From NCBI GenBank assembly GCA_964427185.1, contig CAYRSN010000009.1:1-50327 (forward strand): 50,327 bases of DNA, read 5' to 3'. Positions 49,653 through 50,327 of this stretch are shown piece by piece (the first letter of the stretch is position 1; every line of letters begins with the position of its first letter). Both the position numbers and the translations under genes were made by a program. The notes beneath the pieces are model-generated. The model searched no databases, was not told the DNA's origin, and saw only the letters and a program-made list of their open reading frames with translations. Origin of the DNA: Sulfurivirga sp964427185 (GTDB lineage: Bacteria > Pseudomonadota > Gammaproteobacteria > Thiomicrospirales > Thiomicrospiraceae).

Positions 49653-50327
49653 GCAGCTGGCAGCATCGGTTGGCAGCCTTGCCGCGGTGGTTTCAGCTGG
49701 GGCTGGGCGGCCTGCTGGCTTGGCAGCTGGGCGGTTGGGCGGCGCAGTTGTTGCAGCCTGTTTCCCCGCCGATGCTGCCGCCTTTGAATTTTGAGCAGCC
49801 TGAGTTTCAGCGTCATATGCTCACAGCGACGCTGTTTGGTGCATCGCAAGCCTCCAAGGCGGCAACACAGGTGCAGCAGGCACCTGCGCGCAAGATGACC
49901 CCTGAGCAATTGGGTATTGAAGTGGCGGGCGTGATCAGCCTGGCAGGGGGGCAGGGTGTTGCGGTGTTGAAGCAGAAAAATGGCCACACGCAGGTTGTGC
50001 GCGTGGGGGAGCAGCTGAATGCGCAAATGCGTCTGGAGTCGGTTTCGCCGCAGTCGATTACCGTTTCTGTCAATGGGGAGCGGGTATTGGTGCCCTTGCA
50101 GAAAGATGAGCTGGAAAAAGCACAGTCTGTTCTGCCAACCTTGCCGGCACCTGTCGATGACGTGTCTGAGCAGGCACTGGGCACGCTGGCCGCACAGCTG
50201 AGGCGACAACCGTTTAAGGCACTGGAGTATGTGCAGCTGGTGCCCGTGCCTCAAGGTGTGAAGGTTAAGTCGCGCCCCGGTAAGGAGAAGTGGTTGCGGG
50301 CATTGGGGCTGGAAGCGGGTGATATCA
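49649..50327 (+). CDS. gspC: Type II secretion system protein C, 3' truncated
   Basis: GTG at 49649 opens a frame that stays open for 226 codons to the window end. A short cytoplasmic end and one membrane helix (about residues 14-32) are followed by a periplasmic region. The segment VAGVISLAGGQGVAVLKQKNGHTQVVRVGEQL (about 91-122) fits the GspC homology region that contacts the secretin. The end, VKVKSRPGKEKWLRALGLEAGDI, fits the start of the C-terminal PDZ-like domain. It would link the inner-membrane platform to GspD. Other gsp genes presumably follow. Confidence 0.82.
   Translation, partial: MSSWQHRLAALPRWFQLGLGGLLAWQLGGWAAQLLQPVSPPMLPPLNFEQPEFQRHMLTATLFGASQASKAATQVQQAPARKMTPEQLGIEVAGVISLAGGQGVAVLKQKNGHTQVVRVGEQLNAQMRLESVSPQSITVSVNGERVLVPLQKDELEKAQSVLPTLPAPVDDVSEQALGTLAAQLRRQPFKALEYVQLVPVPQGVKVKSRPGKEKWLRALGLEAGDI

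Overview
The window looks like chromosomal DNA of a free-living gammaproteobacterium. The order rpmH-rnpA-yidC-mnmE-mnmG-rsmG-parA-parB-atp operon-glmU is the classic layout near a gammaproteobacterial replication origin. Other genes (gmk, rpoZ, spoT, recG, ubiA, ubiC, trmA, metR, aroKB) fit the same class. Tight packing, a LuxR-free and phage-free layout, an AtpZ/AtpI pair and a complete lower cobamide pathway would suit a sulfur-oxidising Thiomicrospira/Hydrogenovibrio/Sulfurivirga-type organism, but that name is an inference. It is a draft scaffold: two runs of exactly 100 N (22636-22735, 34286-34385) are each flanked by identical 50- or 55-bp copies, so both look like unmerged contig overlaps.

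Layout. 1-229: C-terminus of a probable type I secreted protein. 359-8978: ribosomal protein L34, RNase P protein, YidC, wobble-uridine and queuosine tRNA modification (mnmE, queF, mnmG), rsmG and the chromosome partition pair parAB. 9118-16380: complete F-type ATP synthase operon (atpZ, atpI, B, E, F, H, A, G, D, C) closed by a strong terminator. 16478-22249: glmU, a small unknown gene, ubiA and a 1086-residue FIST-PAS-GGDEF-EAL signalling protein. 22221-33238, all on the minus strand: a lipopolysaccharide operon kdnA-kdnB-(zeta-like kinase)-(small partner)-kdsB-waaA, then rpoZ-spoT-ridA-recG-ubiC-unknown. 33444-37191: coaX followed by cobU-cobT-cobC-cobS. 37188-41736, minus strand: Wzz-like protein, then cls, an endonuclease/exonuclease/phosphatase protein and metR. 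41836-46380: trmA, ttcA-like, a lipid A acyltransferase-like gene and a TIGR03545/AsmA-like envelope protein. 46377-47932, minus strand: NOP-type RNA methyltransferase and gmk. 48046-end: aroK, aroB and the start of gspC.

How the genes work together. kdnA/kdnB/kdsB/waaA together indicate that the lipopolysaccharide inner core carries 8-amino-3,8-dideoxy-manno-octulosonate (Kdo8N) as described in Shewanella, instead of or besides ordinary Kdo. A toxin-antitoxin-like pair sits inside this operon; its kinase has Asp in place of the last Walker A glycine. The cob genes do the last steps of cobamide assembly, and MetR, the usual regulator of B12-dependent and B12-independent methionine synthesis, is encoded convergently with them.

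The most unusual structural signal is a small dispersed repeat of about 40 bp (GGGTCTCCCC(C), a T run, then an AT-rich inverted repeat). It occurs four times: just after mnmE, and inside the reading frames of ubiC, waaA and the NOP methyltransferase, read in different frames or in antisense while leaving each gene open.

No rRNA, tRNA, CRISPR array, insertion sequence or parS site was seen. The longest stretch without a gene is about 205 bp (33239-33443).
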